Part shown: in pieces, positions 1-11,257 of the stretch
Numbering within the stretch: position 1 is the first letter of the stretch
Layout: each line of letters begins with the position of its first letter
From: Rattus norvegicus
Taxonomy: Eukaryota; Chordata; Mammalia; Rodentia; Muridae
Direction: 5' to 3'
Length of the DNA: 64,000 nt
NCBI RefSeq assembly: GCF_036323735.1
Contig: NC_086034.1
Location: 37,580,939-37,644,938, forward strand
Made by a program: the position numbers and the translations under genes
The notes under the pieces: generated by a model
What the model was told of the DNA's origin: nothing
Seen by the model: the letters and a program-made list of their open reading frames with translations, nothing else
Database searches by the model: none

Positions 1-904
1 AGCAATCTAAGTATCAAGGTCTGGACTACGAGGCCCCAGAATATAGAAGAAAATGATGGGAGACTGTAAATGTTAGCTACCATTCTTCCTCCCAGCCCCA
101 TGCTCTCAGAAATGACTCACATTCAAAATATAATTTATATACACCTTGGCTATATAGTTAGGCTCTCCTCTGACTAGATTTAACTTAAAATACCCCATTT
201 ATTTTAACCTACGTTGTACCACACGGCTGGTTACCTGTGCTCAGCTGTCTGACATCTTTCCTGGTGGTTATCCTGCACCCAGCTCTATCCCAGACTTCCT
301 TCTCCGCTGGGATGTCTGAGTCAGGAGCCTGGGAAGAGCAGGTTTTATGGGAAAATCGAGTTACACTGGGGAAATGTTAACTTCAAGCACCAAAGAGGCT
401 TCCAAATGTCCTATGGGATCTTTAATGCTCAAAAACTGCGCAGAAATTCAGGTGTGTAAATTATTAATGTAAGTGAATCATGTGTTAATCCAAGAAAAGA
501 TTTAAACTGAGAAAACAAACTCAGACTAAACTTTGAATGGCTCCGTCCTTTTTAGAGATAAGAGGATTGGTGGCGACTGAAACCAACACTAGAGGAGACA
601 GGACTCCAGAAACCTTTTGAAAGGGTTTGATAATAGTTCGAATCTACGGTTCAGCCTAACCATAAGCCTCATGGTTCTCTTTTCTTTTCTAGAATCTGAG
701 TGTATTCTCAGTTTTACTTGTATTTTCAGAGTTCTTTCATTTCCTGAAAAAGTCTTAAATGTGGTTTCTATTGTGTCCGTAGCTATAACTGCTATTTCTA
801 AATCGCTGTTTTCTTCCTGCTGCCTGAATTCACAGGGCAGTGCTCAGTGATTTCAAATGTGACTTTTAAAGAGACAAGAACAGTATTTTTTTTCAAAGCA
901 TGAA
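1..904. other. Intergenic unique sequence
   Basis: AT-rich single-copy-looking DNA upstream of Galnt7. No recognisable repeat or exon. The short open frame at 617-850 does not resemble a known protein and lies among many stop codons. Confidence 0.5.
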
Positions 905-940
905 GAGATGGGTTTTTGTTTTTTGTTTTGTTTTTTACTA

Positions 941-1118
941 TTTTTGGATGTTTGTCTGCTCATATGTTTGTGCACCACATGTGGGCCTGGTGACTTGGTG
1001 AGTGCAGAGGTCATAAGGTATCAGTGGCCCTGGAATTAGGGTTGCAGATGGTCGTGAACTAGGAATTGGACCTACGTCTGGAAGAACACCCAGTGCTGTA
1101 AACTGCTAAGCCCCATGA
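941..1118 (-). repeat. B2 SINE, diverged
   Basis: Reading the minus strand, the region runs from the tRNA-like head (near 1118) through the middle that normally reads as 'aattcc...agttcacgaccatctgcaaccc' to a T-rich stretch (905-940 on plus) that is the antisense of the 3' A-rich tail. Substitutions and small indels indicate an old copy. Confidence 0.7.
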
Positions 1119-1142
1119 TGCAGTTTTAAACATAGACTGTAA

Positions 1143-1250
1143 TTGGGGGTGGGAATACAAACCTTTCATCTCAGTACTAGGGAGGCAGAGGCGGGCAGAT
1201 TTGTAAGTTAGGTCTATGTAGGTAGGCAAGCAAGAGATACATGGACACTG
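1143..1250 (+). repeat. B1 SINE, diverged, with CA tail
   Basis: The segment 'ctcagtactagggaggcag' corresponds to the B1 core 'cccagcactcgggaggcag'. The head is mutated, the right half decays after about 1215, and the copy runs into a short imperfect (CA)n near 1252-1274. It lies directly beside the B2 copy. Confidence 0.65.
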
Positions 1251-1309
1251 TACACACACACACAAACACACACAATTCAACTGTAAATATGTCTTTACTA
1301 CCCCCAACA

Positions 1310-4300
1310 CAAGGTTCAGAGACCTATGCAGAGAGGAAGTGGAAAGATTGTAAGAACTGGAGGTGATGGGTAAACCCAAAATAGCATTTTCCATACACAA
1401 AACAGCTGAGCACAGACTAAGACGGGCCTGAGCAAACTCAAGCTGGACAAAGTCCCAGCACAGAGAAAGGAAGCAGACACAAAGTCCAACCCCTTCGCAT
1501 GATGTTATTTGCCAGTGATAGCTCCTGGGAGAGGGGGAAATCAGGCCTTCTTCATGAAGGAATACTGGGTATATCAACCACACTCTAGGGCCAGCAGAAA
1601 AAGCAATTCCATGGTTGTGTATATGTGCTTTTTTGTTGGAGGTGGGTATATCAAAATACATTGTATGAAAAATGAGATTGAAAAGAAGCACAGAAAACCA
1701 GATTCGCTATTAACGGAATGGTTGTTTTTAAGAGTGTTCTGTCAAGGTGGCAGGCGTTTTAACCACAGAGAGCATGAGGGTCAGTCATGGCGCTGACTCC
1801 TTAAATCCTGGTGTGGGTATGGGTAGAGAGAGAAGTTCCTCTTCAAGAAATCAGGAGAACAGTTTTCCTCTCTCACCTTGGGAGTCTCCACAGCCTTTCA
1901 CAGAACACTTGGGCTTTCCATTCCGGTGTCAGCTTGGAAATAAATGGTTTTGTTTCATAATCCATAAATGCAAAACAAATGACATTCAGCTTGACTCATA
2001 CTCTGCCACACCGTGTAATATAAACATGGGGGAGGGTATCCTCCTTTGTTCAGTGTGTGACCTTAATGTTCTTTGATTATCTCATGGGTGCAATTTTTTT
2101 AAATTTGAAAACATTTTGCTGGCATTTTCAGTTGTTTTCATCAGATCCGTTGAGTGTGGCATCTAGCGTGCCATCGTTGCATGGGACATTTAATTAAATT
2201 GTTGAGTAATAGCTTACATGGTTTCCTTAAATAATGTGTTTTGCCAGAGTATTTAAAGAGTTGCTTTACAGGTTATTAATTTAACTGCTTACAGTTGAGG
2301 AGCAACACAATAAACTAAATTATTTGGAACCATAAGAGTTGAAAAATAAACAAATGTAGCCATGGTCTGGCCTAGTGCAATTACTGCTGCTATAATCCCA
2401 GGCTATGCTTCTGGAGTCTTTTACACGGATTGGTCGGATAGCCTTCCCAACTAGATAATCTTTGCTTTTTAGCTTTTCTGTTTTCCATGCCAGACTCAGA
2501 AGCCAAAGGCTGTGGTCACCTCTGCAGTAAGCTTCCCAAGGCTTTCTTGTCAGCCATACTGTATGAGACGAGACACTCCTGCCTAGGGTCTTTCCATTTG
2601 ACATTCCTCGTGCTTGATGCTATCTCCTGTGGTGCTTTGTCTTAAATCCCCATTCAGGGCTTGTCCAAAAGTTATCTTCTCTATGACACTTCCTTTTTAA
2701 AACTGAAATCACTCTTCACACCCATCCAGCACTCCGGACCACATTCCCTTGCTTGGTTTCAGCCCATCAGATGCATTCTCTAATGTACGATCTAAGTCTG
2801 TGAGTTAATCTTCACAGACTCTTCAAACAGCACTTGGCATGCAGGTGAGGTAGCAGTTTATTTGATAACAATATAGAATGGTTTGCACATGAGTTATTAT
2901 CTGCCTCTATGAGGACAGGGATTACTGCTCTTTTAGTTTATTACTATGTCCCCCCACTTGTCTACAGCGATGGCTACCACATGATACGTACACAAAAAGT
3001 GTTTTGAACATATAGAAATAGCTATTAATATACAATAAAAGATGACAGAAAAGGATTAAGTTTGTTAAAAATTGTTTTCTGTGGTTTGAGAAACAGAAGC
3101 CATCCCAAAAGGCCAAGTCCTCAAAGACTGCTCTCCACAAAAGAAATGTAATTAAAATTCAAAATTTGAAATTCTTTGCAATATGCCAAAAAGGTACATT
3201 TACCTGAATGGCAGTATTTTGAACTCCCTAGAGCAGTAAGTACTTTTGGCTTACAAGTCCCTGGTGTGACTCTACAAATAGTGACTTAATATAGAGCCAT
3301 GTGTTCAAATAAAAGAGAAAATATACTTGTTCATTGTTCATAGAAAAAATGGCTGGAGAAAAAAGGGTGATTTCTGTACACCAGTGAGCCGCAGCACAGC
3401 ATATGACAGCAGAGGGGCAGAATCAACGGATAATGAGTTCTTGTCCAACCTCTAACTCCTGGATTTGGGATAATCTTCCTGCAGAATCTCTCTGCAGTCT
3501 GTCTTCGGATTTCCTTATTTGTATTCAGCTCTGTTTATCTCCCCTGAAATGTCTAAAAGGGCTTATAGGAATAGTTCATTACTAAGAATACCCAACTCTT
3601 GTTAAAACTAATCAAAAACATTCCAAAGGTGAGGCTAAGTGTGACGTGTCTTCTGTTGTTCCCATCAGCTTAGAGAAGAGCACAGAACGACCCTCCCTCC
3701 TCTCCGGATCTCAACAGCCTTCCCATTCCTCCAGAGATCCTGAGTCCAGGACTCTGCACAATATAGTATAACCATAGCTCTCATATTACAAATTGCAAGT
3801 GTGGAGCCTCTGACCCATTTACTGACATAGTTTCTTTCCATTTCACTTATTGTAGAACAGTTGTTCTCTGTGTATAAGAGATTAACAGTATTAAGAACAC
3901 AGAGGAGGGTTTGTCTTGTAGTATCAGATTTGCCCATTAAAGACAGTAAGGTTCTGGGCAGAGCTGAATAAGTAAAACCTCTGGAGGGATGTGATAATAA
4001 ACCGACAGCTGTTTACCTGTCTGCTCACTGATGAAGGCGTTTATGTTACCGGGTTTACAGTAATACACTGACAAAGTTCCGTGGTGATGACTTCTGACCA
4101 TTTAACCATTCTGCTGAGACCCGAGTTTGCTGGGAATCTGCAAAAGGGCATTAGAAATTTAAGTCTCGTCAAACCACCATCTCTAAATGGCAGGGTGGGT
4201 TCTCTAGCCCTTTCACTGAGAGTTTCTTTCCATTTCAACCATTTCATTAAAAACCATGATGATGACTGGAATCAGTAAGACAGGCTACTACTTCTCATTT

Positions 4301-5900
4301 TGTAGGTATCAGGTTCTCAATCAAAGACCACAGGATTCTGAACAATGTATGTTCACTCCAGCAAACAGACGGTTAGTTTGATAGAACCATCAGTTAATCT
4401 AGGAGTGAGAGGACACGTGCTGGCTGGATGAGGTACAGAACAATGTGCCCTTCCTTCCCAACTCTTTAAGAGAAAAATTGACTTACATAACGGTTTTATG
4501 CAAGCACTCAGGTTTAATTAGTCTTTAAAGATATTAATTTTACAGATGTGTCCAAAAATTTTAATGCTTTACCAGTAAGTGCATGAGATATACTTTCTCC
4601 CACCTACTCTCTCTCTCACGCTGAGTCTGTCTTGCACTGTCAACATCCTAGGAACACAATACTAAATGACAGCCCAGTCCTTGCCCTTAAAAATGTTGGC
4701 TATTGAGGTGACAGTTGAAGAAATACTAAGGCTGAGCTCTTCCAGGTCATGCTTCCATGAAGCAGAAACTTCTAACCTGGCAAGGGAGGGGAGGGCCAGT
4801 GAGGACAAAGTTTCTGAAAAAACCTGACACACAAACTGAAATTTGAATGGTTACAGTTTATGGGTGCAGCTGATGTAACAACTACCAAAGCCTGTTCTAG
4901 AAAAAGGAGTAATGTGCTCAAAGGTCAACAAGGGAGAAGGAACTTGAGCTGTTTCAGAACAGAAAATGGCATGGCTATAATTTAAGCTGGAAAAGTGGTA
5001 GTGACTAAGTAGGCACAAAGCCACACATGCTCACAGAAGTCATCGGTGACAAACCAAGGTTAATTCAGGATTAATTCTAAGAGGGAGAGAGAGAGCTGGT
5101 GATGAGGTTTTGAAAAAGACAAAATGCGTTTCAATTACCTTTTTAAAAGTGACTAAGTCAGAAGAGTCCTCTATATCATAGGTGCTCTAAACATTACCCA
5201 GCTGTGAAGTGGTAGCATTCTACAATATTAAATCAGAGAGAGCTTTCAATGAACATTTTAGCCTTCAAAACACTGTGGGAGACCATTAATCCCATCAAAT
5301 GGCAGCCTTTGACAAATATTTCATTCCGGATTGAGTTCAACATAGGAATTATCTATTAAGCTTATGGTAGAAATAGTAATCTTATGTTAGGGGGATATCG
5401 GATTTAGGTTGAAACTGTGACTCTTTCGGTTTGAGTAGCTACAGTAGACCATCAACAAAGTCGGTGGCAAACGACAGCTTACCAACCGGTAGTGACTACT
5501 GGAAAACAATCACTGATCTAATGAAATGAATCCAATATTTTGTTCTTGCGAAAACGGCCTCCAGGAAGAGGACAATCGAGGTGATGAGCTCCTAAGCCCT
5601 CTTCAGAGCTTCATTTCCCCTTTGTATTTTCAGTCCAACTATTTAGCCAGTGTTCCACCCAAAATATTAAAGCCTTTCTACACATCTGACACAGGAATAC
5701 AATACACTCCATAGACAAAGTCCCCAGTGTCGTGTAACTTTTTACTCTCAAGAGGAATTAAGCTGTCGCAACATAGTGATAATTATTAGGGAAGAGATGG
5801 GGTGGAAGGTGGGGTACCTAGACAATTATCTTGGTTTAGAGGGACAGAATCGAGTAGAAAAGGCTTTTGTAACTGACTGTGAAGCTTAGTGCTAAGGTGT
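1310..5900. other. Intergenic unique sequence, about 4.6 kb
   Basis: No repeat family, exon or RNA gene recognised. AT-rich, with several TAAT-rich patches such as 2090-2290 that could be regulatory, but nothing specific can be assigned. Open frames of 60-110 codons at 1747, 2320, 3665 and elsewhere lack any recognisable domain. Confidence 0.45.
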
Positions 5901-5934
5901 CAGAAGATATTGTAGGTTTGAAAAGGAGATTCCG

Positions 5935-6038
5935 GGGGTTGGGGATTTAGCTCAGTGGTAAAGCGTAAGGCCCTGGGTTCGGTCCCCAGCTCCGGGGAAA
6001 AAAAAAAGAAAAAAAAAAAAAGAAAGAAAGAAAGAAAG
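5935..6038 (+). repeat. ID SINE with anticodon-arm deletion and exact target duplication
   Basis: Starts with the ID head 'ggggttggggatttagctca' (the tRNA-Ala-like A box) and keeps the B box 'ggttcggtccccagctccg', followed by an A/G-rich tail. A 13-bp direct repeat AAAAGGAGATTCC lies at 5921-5933 and 6039-6051, marking the insertion ends. The stretch between the two GCG triplets of the consensus (15 bases containing the CTTGCCTAGCAA hairpin) is missing, so the copy is shortened rather than decayed. Confidence 0.95.
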
Positions 6039-6170
6039 AAAAGGAGATTCCCATACAAAGGCCTGCAGGCAGGCACCTGCTAGCATTTACAAACAGAACA
6101 TCCAGCTTGGGTGCAGGATGAGGGAGCTTGCTAAGAGCCCCAGGAGAGTGTAGCCCTAAACCAGGCACAG

Positions 6171-6174
<4 letters not shown>

Positions 6175-6235
<61 letters not shown>

Positions 6236-6259
6236 GTGTGTGTGCGTGTGTGTGTGTGC
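6175..6259. repeat. (GT)n microsatellite
   Basis: About 85 bases of GT repeats with two small interruptions near 6234 and 6245. Confidence 0.98.
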
Positions 6260-6309
6260 TGTTGCGGGAGGGTATCTTCTTTAGCAGTTTGTATGGATGA
6301 TGATTTTTA

Positions 6310-7835
6310 AAAATCACCAAACTTTTAGGTTCTGACCTGTGGAATCCTAAAAGCATTTTATAATAAACATGAGGTGATGATACTATTTGGCAAAGACTGT
6401 GCATGTGTTGGCAAGATGAGAAAACCTGCTCTGAATTCGACGAACAAAGAACACTAATCTTAGGCGTTAGAAAGCTTAAAAGACAAACGTGAACCATTGT
6501 GCACACACTGCCTGCTCAGAAGTTTTATTCCCTTGCAATTTTGCTTGGGAGGCCCCAGCTGGCCTCGGAGGCAAAGGCAACCATGTCGCCACTCCCACGT
6601 GACCTCCTAACTTGTCAGAGACCACTGCTCCTCCTGCTCATACTCTCCCTCTCCCATTAGGTGTGAGTCTTTACTCTCTTCTTCAGGGACCACTACCCAA
6701 GGATCGACAAGTCAGAAACAGCTCAGAGGAGCCATCCCTACATGCAGTAACAGCTGTGTTGTTCGCAAGAATTATACTCATCACCACCAAGGCTTCCCCA
6801 TTCACATTATCTGTGCTTTATATTTGCACATGCACGTGGCCTCAATTATTCCTCCTGACAATATTGTGAAGTGTTATAATCATGACTTTGGCAGATAAGG
6901 GCTCTAGGCTCAGAGAGGCTAAGTGTGACTTTTTCCTGACCCAGGCATTTAACGCAGCTTCTCATTTTCTAAAGAGTTCTCTACAAAGGCTGCCTGCCAG
7001 CAACTGTGGAGAAAAGCGAGTGTCTTAAGGCCTACCTCCAGGTTCACTTAAACAAAGTGAAGAACTCAGAGGAACACCAGCTTTTACAACCAAATGTCTG
7101 TTCATCAATTTCGAACTTTTTGGCCTTTCATATTTCAAGTTGGGGTGGCAGGGTCGTCTTAGAATAGTGACAGCAGTTGGGTGGCTCACATCACTTCAGT
7201 GACGAGAGCCACTTCTCAGCTGTTTATGTGCCCAGCTGTGCTCATAGTCATAGCTTGCCATCTTCTCAATAGAAAAACGCACCTGAACAACAGTATATAG
7301 AATGTTGGTCACTCTCAGGTAGACTTAAGCAAGTTTCACTCGTTCTTAAAGCAAAATGCATGCAGACAAGGCAATGTTAGGATTAGAAAAGGCCAATTTA
7401 CACCATCCTTAAGCTTGCTACCGAAAAGCATTTGTTCGACAAATTGAGTAGTTTAGGAGTATGGCACACACTGTAGACTGTGATTTAAAGTGATTGACAT
7501 CTTTGGCACAATGTACAAGGGAGAGGCGTGTAGCTAAACATTTGCCAATATCCTTTCCTGGAAAAATCAGCTGTGAGAGAAGCAACGATGCATGTGTGTA
7601 ACATTTTAAAATCCACTTTCCCCAGAGTAGGAACTTACAACTCCATCAACAAGGATGGTATGGTGAGTTAGTTAGTCGACTTAGCTTTCTAAGCTCAAGA
7701 GGAAAGGTAATACTGTCTTTCCACGTGAGTCCTCTTTTAGTTCTGTGGTGTTTGCACATCTCACCTGGGCCTTTCGATTACAAATCCACCTCCTTAAGGA
7801 GCCCTGTGAAAAAAAAAGATTAAAAAAAAAATCCA
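6310..7835. other. Intergenic unique sequence upstream of the promoter
   Basis: No repeat or exon recognised. Open frames at 6612 and elsewhere are short and featureless. Confidence 0.45.
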
Positions 7836-7875
7836 GCTATAAATCAGCCACGTGGAGCTACTGCTGCAGCAGCGG
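7836..7875 (+). promoter_or_regulatory. TATA-like motif, CACGTG E-box and CTGCTGCAGCAG palindrome
   Basis: TATAAAT lies at 7838-7844, the palindromic E-box CCACGTGG at 7848-7855 and the perfect palindrome CTGCTGCAGCAG at 7861-7872. They lie about 660-700 bases upstream of the Galnt7 start codon, outside the dense CpG island. This could be an upstream regulatory cluster or an alternative promoter. The motif matches are seen in the sequence; the function is inferred. Confidence 0.3.
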
Positions 7876-8319
7876 TGGCTGACTTCCTGGTTTCCTTTCT
7901 GCAAGCCTCTGGCTGGGGTGATTGGGCAGTGGGCGTCGGGAAGGGCAGAGCAGCAGGGTGGCTGCAGGTCCACTTGAGGGGGGACGGGTGGCAGCATCCA
8001 GAGAGGGCACGGGCATCAAGGACAGAGTTTTGATCCATAATTACAATAAAAGTTTGGGGATCTGCAGGCTTTAGGAAGCGGAGCCTAGAGAGAGGCTAAG
8101 ACCAGACCTGGGGGAAAATGTTAAGTTAGTTCCAAGGTTACTAGGGACTCGCAGGGGGGTTCTCGGGGTCGCGGGTGGAGAGAGGGGGGACTGCGGAGCT
8201 AGAGCGGGCAGGTAGAGAGAAAGGAAGCCTAGGGAGCTACACACTCCGGCCGGTCGGAGCTCTGCGGAGGCCCGCCGGAGGGGAGGGGGGTGCGGCAGCG
8301 CAGCGCAGAGGCAGGCGCA

Positions 8320-8347
8320 GGGAGGGGGCGGAGGGGCGAGCCAGGGG
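8320..8347 (+). promoter_or_regulatory. G-quadruplex motif in the promoter or 5' UTR
   Basis: Four runs of at least three G (8320-8322, 8324-8328, 8333-8336, 8344-8347) are separated by loops of 1, 4 and 7 bases, which fits the usual G3+N1-7 rule. It lies about 190 bases before the start codon on the coding strand, so it may form in DNA or, if transcribed, in the 5' UTR. Folding is not shown. Confidence 0.5.
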
Positions 8348-8535
8348 AAGGTAAAGCCGAGGGGAGTTCCGGATCTGGAGCTGGAGAGGGCAGGCGGTGG
8401 GGAGGGCGGCGGGCGTAGTGATCCGGGAGGGGGGAAAAGGAGGAGGAGGAGGAGGGCCGGGGGAGGAGGAAGGAGGGAGGGGAGAGCGGTGGCGGCGGCT
8501 GCGCCCGGCTGTGTGTCTCTCGCCGCCGGAGGAAG

Positions 8536-8661
8536 ATGAGGCTGAAGATCGGGTTCATCTTACGCAGTTTGCTGGTGGTGGGAAGCTTCCTGGGGCTCGT
8601 GGTCCTCTGGTCTTCCCTGTCCTCGCGACCCGACGACCCGAGCCCACTGAGCAGGATGAGG
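8536..8661 (+). CDS. Galnt7: Galnt7 exon 1 coding part (first 42 residues), polypeptide N-acetylgalactosaminyltransferase 7
   Basis: Galnt7 is a GT27-family Golgi enzyme that moves GalNAc from UDP-GalNAc to Ser/Thr, favouring peptides that already carry GalNAc, and so extends mucin-type O-glycan clusters. This exon encodes only the N terminus. Residues 1-10 (MRLKIGFILR) form a short basic cytosolic tail. Residues 11-28 (SLLVVGSFLGLVVLWSSL) are the hydrophobic signal anchor of a type II membrane protein. Residues 29-42 begin the lumenal stem, with an RPDD-PSPLSR-MR pattern that I recognise from mammalian GALNT7. The catalytic and ricin-type lectin domains are encoded by exons outside the window (the full protein is about 650 residues). 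The start is the first ATG after 8118, with A at -3. The exon closes in phase 0 at AGG|GTGAGT. From memory, human has TP where this copy has SS at 29-30. Confidence 0.95.
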
Positions 8662-8667
8662 GTGAGT
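8660..8667 (+). promoter_or_regulatory. Galnt7: 5' splice site of Galnt7 exon 1
   Basis: The sequence GG|GTGAGT, with the intron starting at 8662, matches the U1-type donor consensus at every intronic position. Reading past it in frame continues open to 8823 without resembling GALNT7, which supports the exon ending here. Confidence 0.93.
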
Positions 8668-8923
8668 GACCCGCCTGGCCCCCTCCGGCAGCGGCGACCT
8701 GCAACTTGTTTTGTTTGCGCGCGCGTGTGTGGCGGGAGCGAGGGGCGGCGGGGTCGCGGCCGCGTGGGCGCCGCAGCTCCGCAGGTGGCGCTGGCCCGGC
8801 GCCGGCCGATCGGGGGCGCCTAGCCCTACGCCGCGGGTACCCCTCGGCCGCTGCCGGCCGCCCCCTGGCCGCCCCTTCCTCCCGCGCGTCCCCGCCCCGG
8901 GTTCAGCGCCGTCACCCGCGCTA

Positions 8924-8961
8924 CTGCTGCTGCTGCCGCTGCCGCTGCCGCCGCGGCGGCG
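8924..8961 (+). repeat. CTG/CCG trinucleotide run in the CpG island
   Basis: Four CTG units are followed by mixed CCG/CTG units and a perfect 14-bp palindrome GCCGCCGCGGCGGC at 8947-8960. It lies in intron 1, 260 bases past the splice donor. Short and imperfect. Confidence 0.85.
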
Positions 8962-9740
8962 ACCAGGCGGCTAGGCGGCCGCTCAAACGCCGCGACTACC
9001 GGGGCGCAATCGCGGGACAGAGTCGGCTCCGGGGAGCCGAGGCTGGTCGATGTCCCACTCGGAGCTGCGACCCCCGCGCTAGCGGCGGGCGGGCGCGGGG
9101 TTGGTCCGAACTGCGGCCTGTGGCGCGTGCAGGCCTGAAGGAGGCGAGATGCCGGCGCCGCCGCTGTGGTCCGGTGGAGCAGGCCCTGCGGTCCAGCCTC
9201 TCCTGTGGTCCCGCCCAGTCCGGGTGCTCGCCGGGGGGGCGCCCCCAGCCTGCTCGCCTCGGGCTCCAGCCCACGGCGCCGCCTCCCCGCAACTCCCGTG
9301 GCCAGGAGCCGGGTGCGACGTGTTGCAGAGGCCTCGCCCCGCATCCCTGTCCCTTCGATTCCCGGACAGGGTGAGAGACGCGTCCCCACCCGCATCGGCG
9401 TCCCCGCACCCGGACGCTGGGGATCCCGTCCGCCCGCCCGCCCACTACGCTGCCTCGTCCTGCGGATCGAGAGCTGTCCGCCCTCCCCGGGCCCTAGCTG
9501 AGCTGCTCCAGCCGAGGACCTAACTTGTGCCGGCTCCTGGCCGCCCCTCGCTGCCTGCTCCATCAGCTTGACGCCGAGAGGCGCGCTCCGCTGGGACGCA
9601 TCCGTCTGCCGCCCTCGGCGCTTGGCGTTAGCCTTGACAGTGCCTGGCTTTGAGGGTTTAGTCAGGCTGCTCGGAACTTTAGTTACCGGGATCCGGCCAC
9701 TGTGCTACGCTCACCGGGCAGTTGGCGGCGCGAACTGCTC

Positions 9741-10395
9741 CGCTCCTACTTCCCCAGCTTGACCCCCAGCCCCCACCCTCAGCATGGCGAACCGTTACAC
9801 CCGCCTCGAGTTCCTCATCCTCTGAGCCCTCCAAGCCCACAGGCTCGAGTCCAGTTTAGACTTAGAAGGGAGTGGAAGACACTAGGAGTTCCGGACACAG
9901 GATCTGGGTAGCCGTGGGAGGAATCTCTAAGAAAGTGCCTTTTGCAAAATCAGAGTTGCATCTACACGATCACGATCACGATCACGATCACGCCAACTTT
10001 ACTTTTGGAAAGTTAGCGTCAAGAAGTTGAGGGGGCAAAGGCTTGTGATGACCTTCCAAGAATAAGGCTTACGACACAACTTAATCTGTAAATTGCAGTA
10101 CCTGAGGCTGGCTTTACTGAATTGGAGTCCAACCTTAATTGTCTAAATTGAAACAATTTTTCCTTTTCACTGTGTTTGGAGTGAATTTTTTTGAATACAT
10201 TTTTTGCTCTTAAACTGATTTGATGAGATGAATATTGAAATTGATTTTTTTCAAGTCATCAAATGCTCTTTTATGTAAAAGCATTATATGATGTTGGAAA
10301 CCCTAAGCCCCATTTTTCTGAGAAGGAAATTGAAAACCTGCCAAAACTAGTTAGTTTTAAATGTCCTGTACTTCTTAACCTTTTGAAGCCATGAT
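9741..10395. other. Island shore and unique intron sequence
   Basis: Base composition falls from GC-rich to AT-rich here. Apart from the hexamer array at 9965, no repeat or exon is recognised. Confidence 0.5.
9965..9992. repeat. CACGAT hexamer tandem repeat
   Basis: Four exact CACGAT units plus a partial CACG. The unit carries a CpG and, across the junction, a GATC site. It sits at the downstream shore of the CpG island. Confidence 0.95.
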
Positions 10396-10500
10396 TGGAC
10401 CTAGCAAAGTGGAGCCTGCCTGTAATCCCAGTTGAAGAAAGTCATAGTTAAATTCAAGGACAGTTAGGGCTATATGAGACTCTAGTCTCAAAAAACTGGA
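10396..10500 (+). repeat. B1-like SINE, diverged
   Basis: The segment 'cctgcctgtaatcccag' matches the B1 head and core, followed by 'gacagttagggctatatgag' and 'agtctcaaaaaactgg', which match the B1 right end and A tail. The middle is shortened. Confidence 0.65.
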
Positions 10501-11255
10501 AAAAGAACTGGGGTGCATCATAATATCTTTCCAGGTAGTTTATTAGTGTTGACATGTAATAAACTATAGTCTATCAAGTGGACATAGCTTAATTTCTTGT
10601 CCAATTTATTTGATAAGTTTGTCAATGGACCTGGTATAACGTCATTTTCTATAATTTGCCCAAGATAGACAAAGATTTTCCAAGATTTACCAGCACAGTA
10701 TTAAAAAGAATGCTTACGTATCAGAAGACATTAATAACTTACGAGCAAATAGTAAACTAAAGCAATTTAAGGTGTCAGATGTCACAAGAGTGTTCATCAG
10801 GGGCTGTTTCTTCCCTCTGATCAAAGGGAACCTGAAGGTTCTTGAGACCCAGTGCTGGGGGGAGAGTTAGGGAAGATTCAGATGCTGAGTCCCCAAGTCC
10901 TGGGTTTTTCCTCTACCTTGTGGTACTTTTCTGTTGTGGTCGCTTCTCTTTCTTGGATGTGGGACTATATGTGGTCTCTTTTGATCCCTCCAGAAGGCCT
11001 GAGCTAGGCCAGAACAATCCACCTTATCAAATGAAAGTTATGCCCCTCCTACCGGATATGCCTGTGGCTCTGTCTAGCCAGGGCCACTTGTGTCTTGAAC
11101 TGTTGTTATTACTGGAACTAAAGAGTACTTTGAAAATGTCTTTGCTTTAATTTTGTAGAGCAGTGGGGTGAAGCCAAAATTCTCTCTTCTGAGCCACTTG
11201 GTGTTTCTCTGGGGTGAATGATATTTTAAATGACCTTACCATTTCAATCTGACTT
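10501..11255. other. Unique intron sequence
   Basis: No repeat, exon or RNA gene recognised. Confidence 0.45.
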
Positions 11256-11257
11256 TG

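Larger units (their letters stand above)
8150..9740 (+). promoter_or_regulatory. CpG island promoter of Galnt7
   Basis: A GC-rich, CpG-dense stretch in otherwise AT-rich DNA that surrounds the first coding exon. It has GGGCGG-type GC boxes (around 8325 and 8403), a long G/A-rich tract (8418-8495), and no TATA box at a suitable distance. This is typical of a housekeeping-type, dispersed-start promoter. The exact transcription start cannot be read from the sequence. The island continues about 1.1 kb into intron 1. Confidence 0.9.

Noticed and set aside
1059..1691. Minus-strand open frame of 210 codons upstream of the gene
   Set aside because: It runs through the B2 and B1 copies and a CA repeat, giving Cys/Val-rich low-complexity segments. 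Not a gene.
5935..6000. Possible tRNA-Ala gene
   Set aside because: The A- and B-box-like sequences belong to an ID SINE: it has an A/G-rich tail and target duplications, and the anticodon region is deleted.
8706..9374. Plus-strand open frame of 222 codons just after exon 1
   Set aside because: It starts inside intron 1, is Arg/Pro/Ala-rich and overlaps other equally open frames. No splice or Kozak support.
8826..9563. Minus-strand open frame of 245 codons across the CpG island
   Set aside because: Long open frames are expected in GC-rich DNA with few stop codons. The translation is low-complexity Ala/Arg/Gly/Pro without a domain, and several overlapping frames on both strands are equally long.
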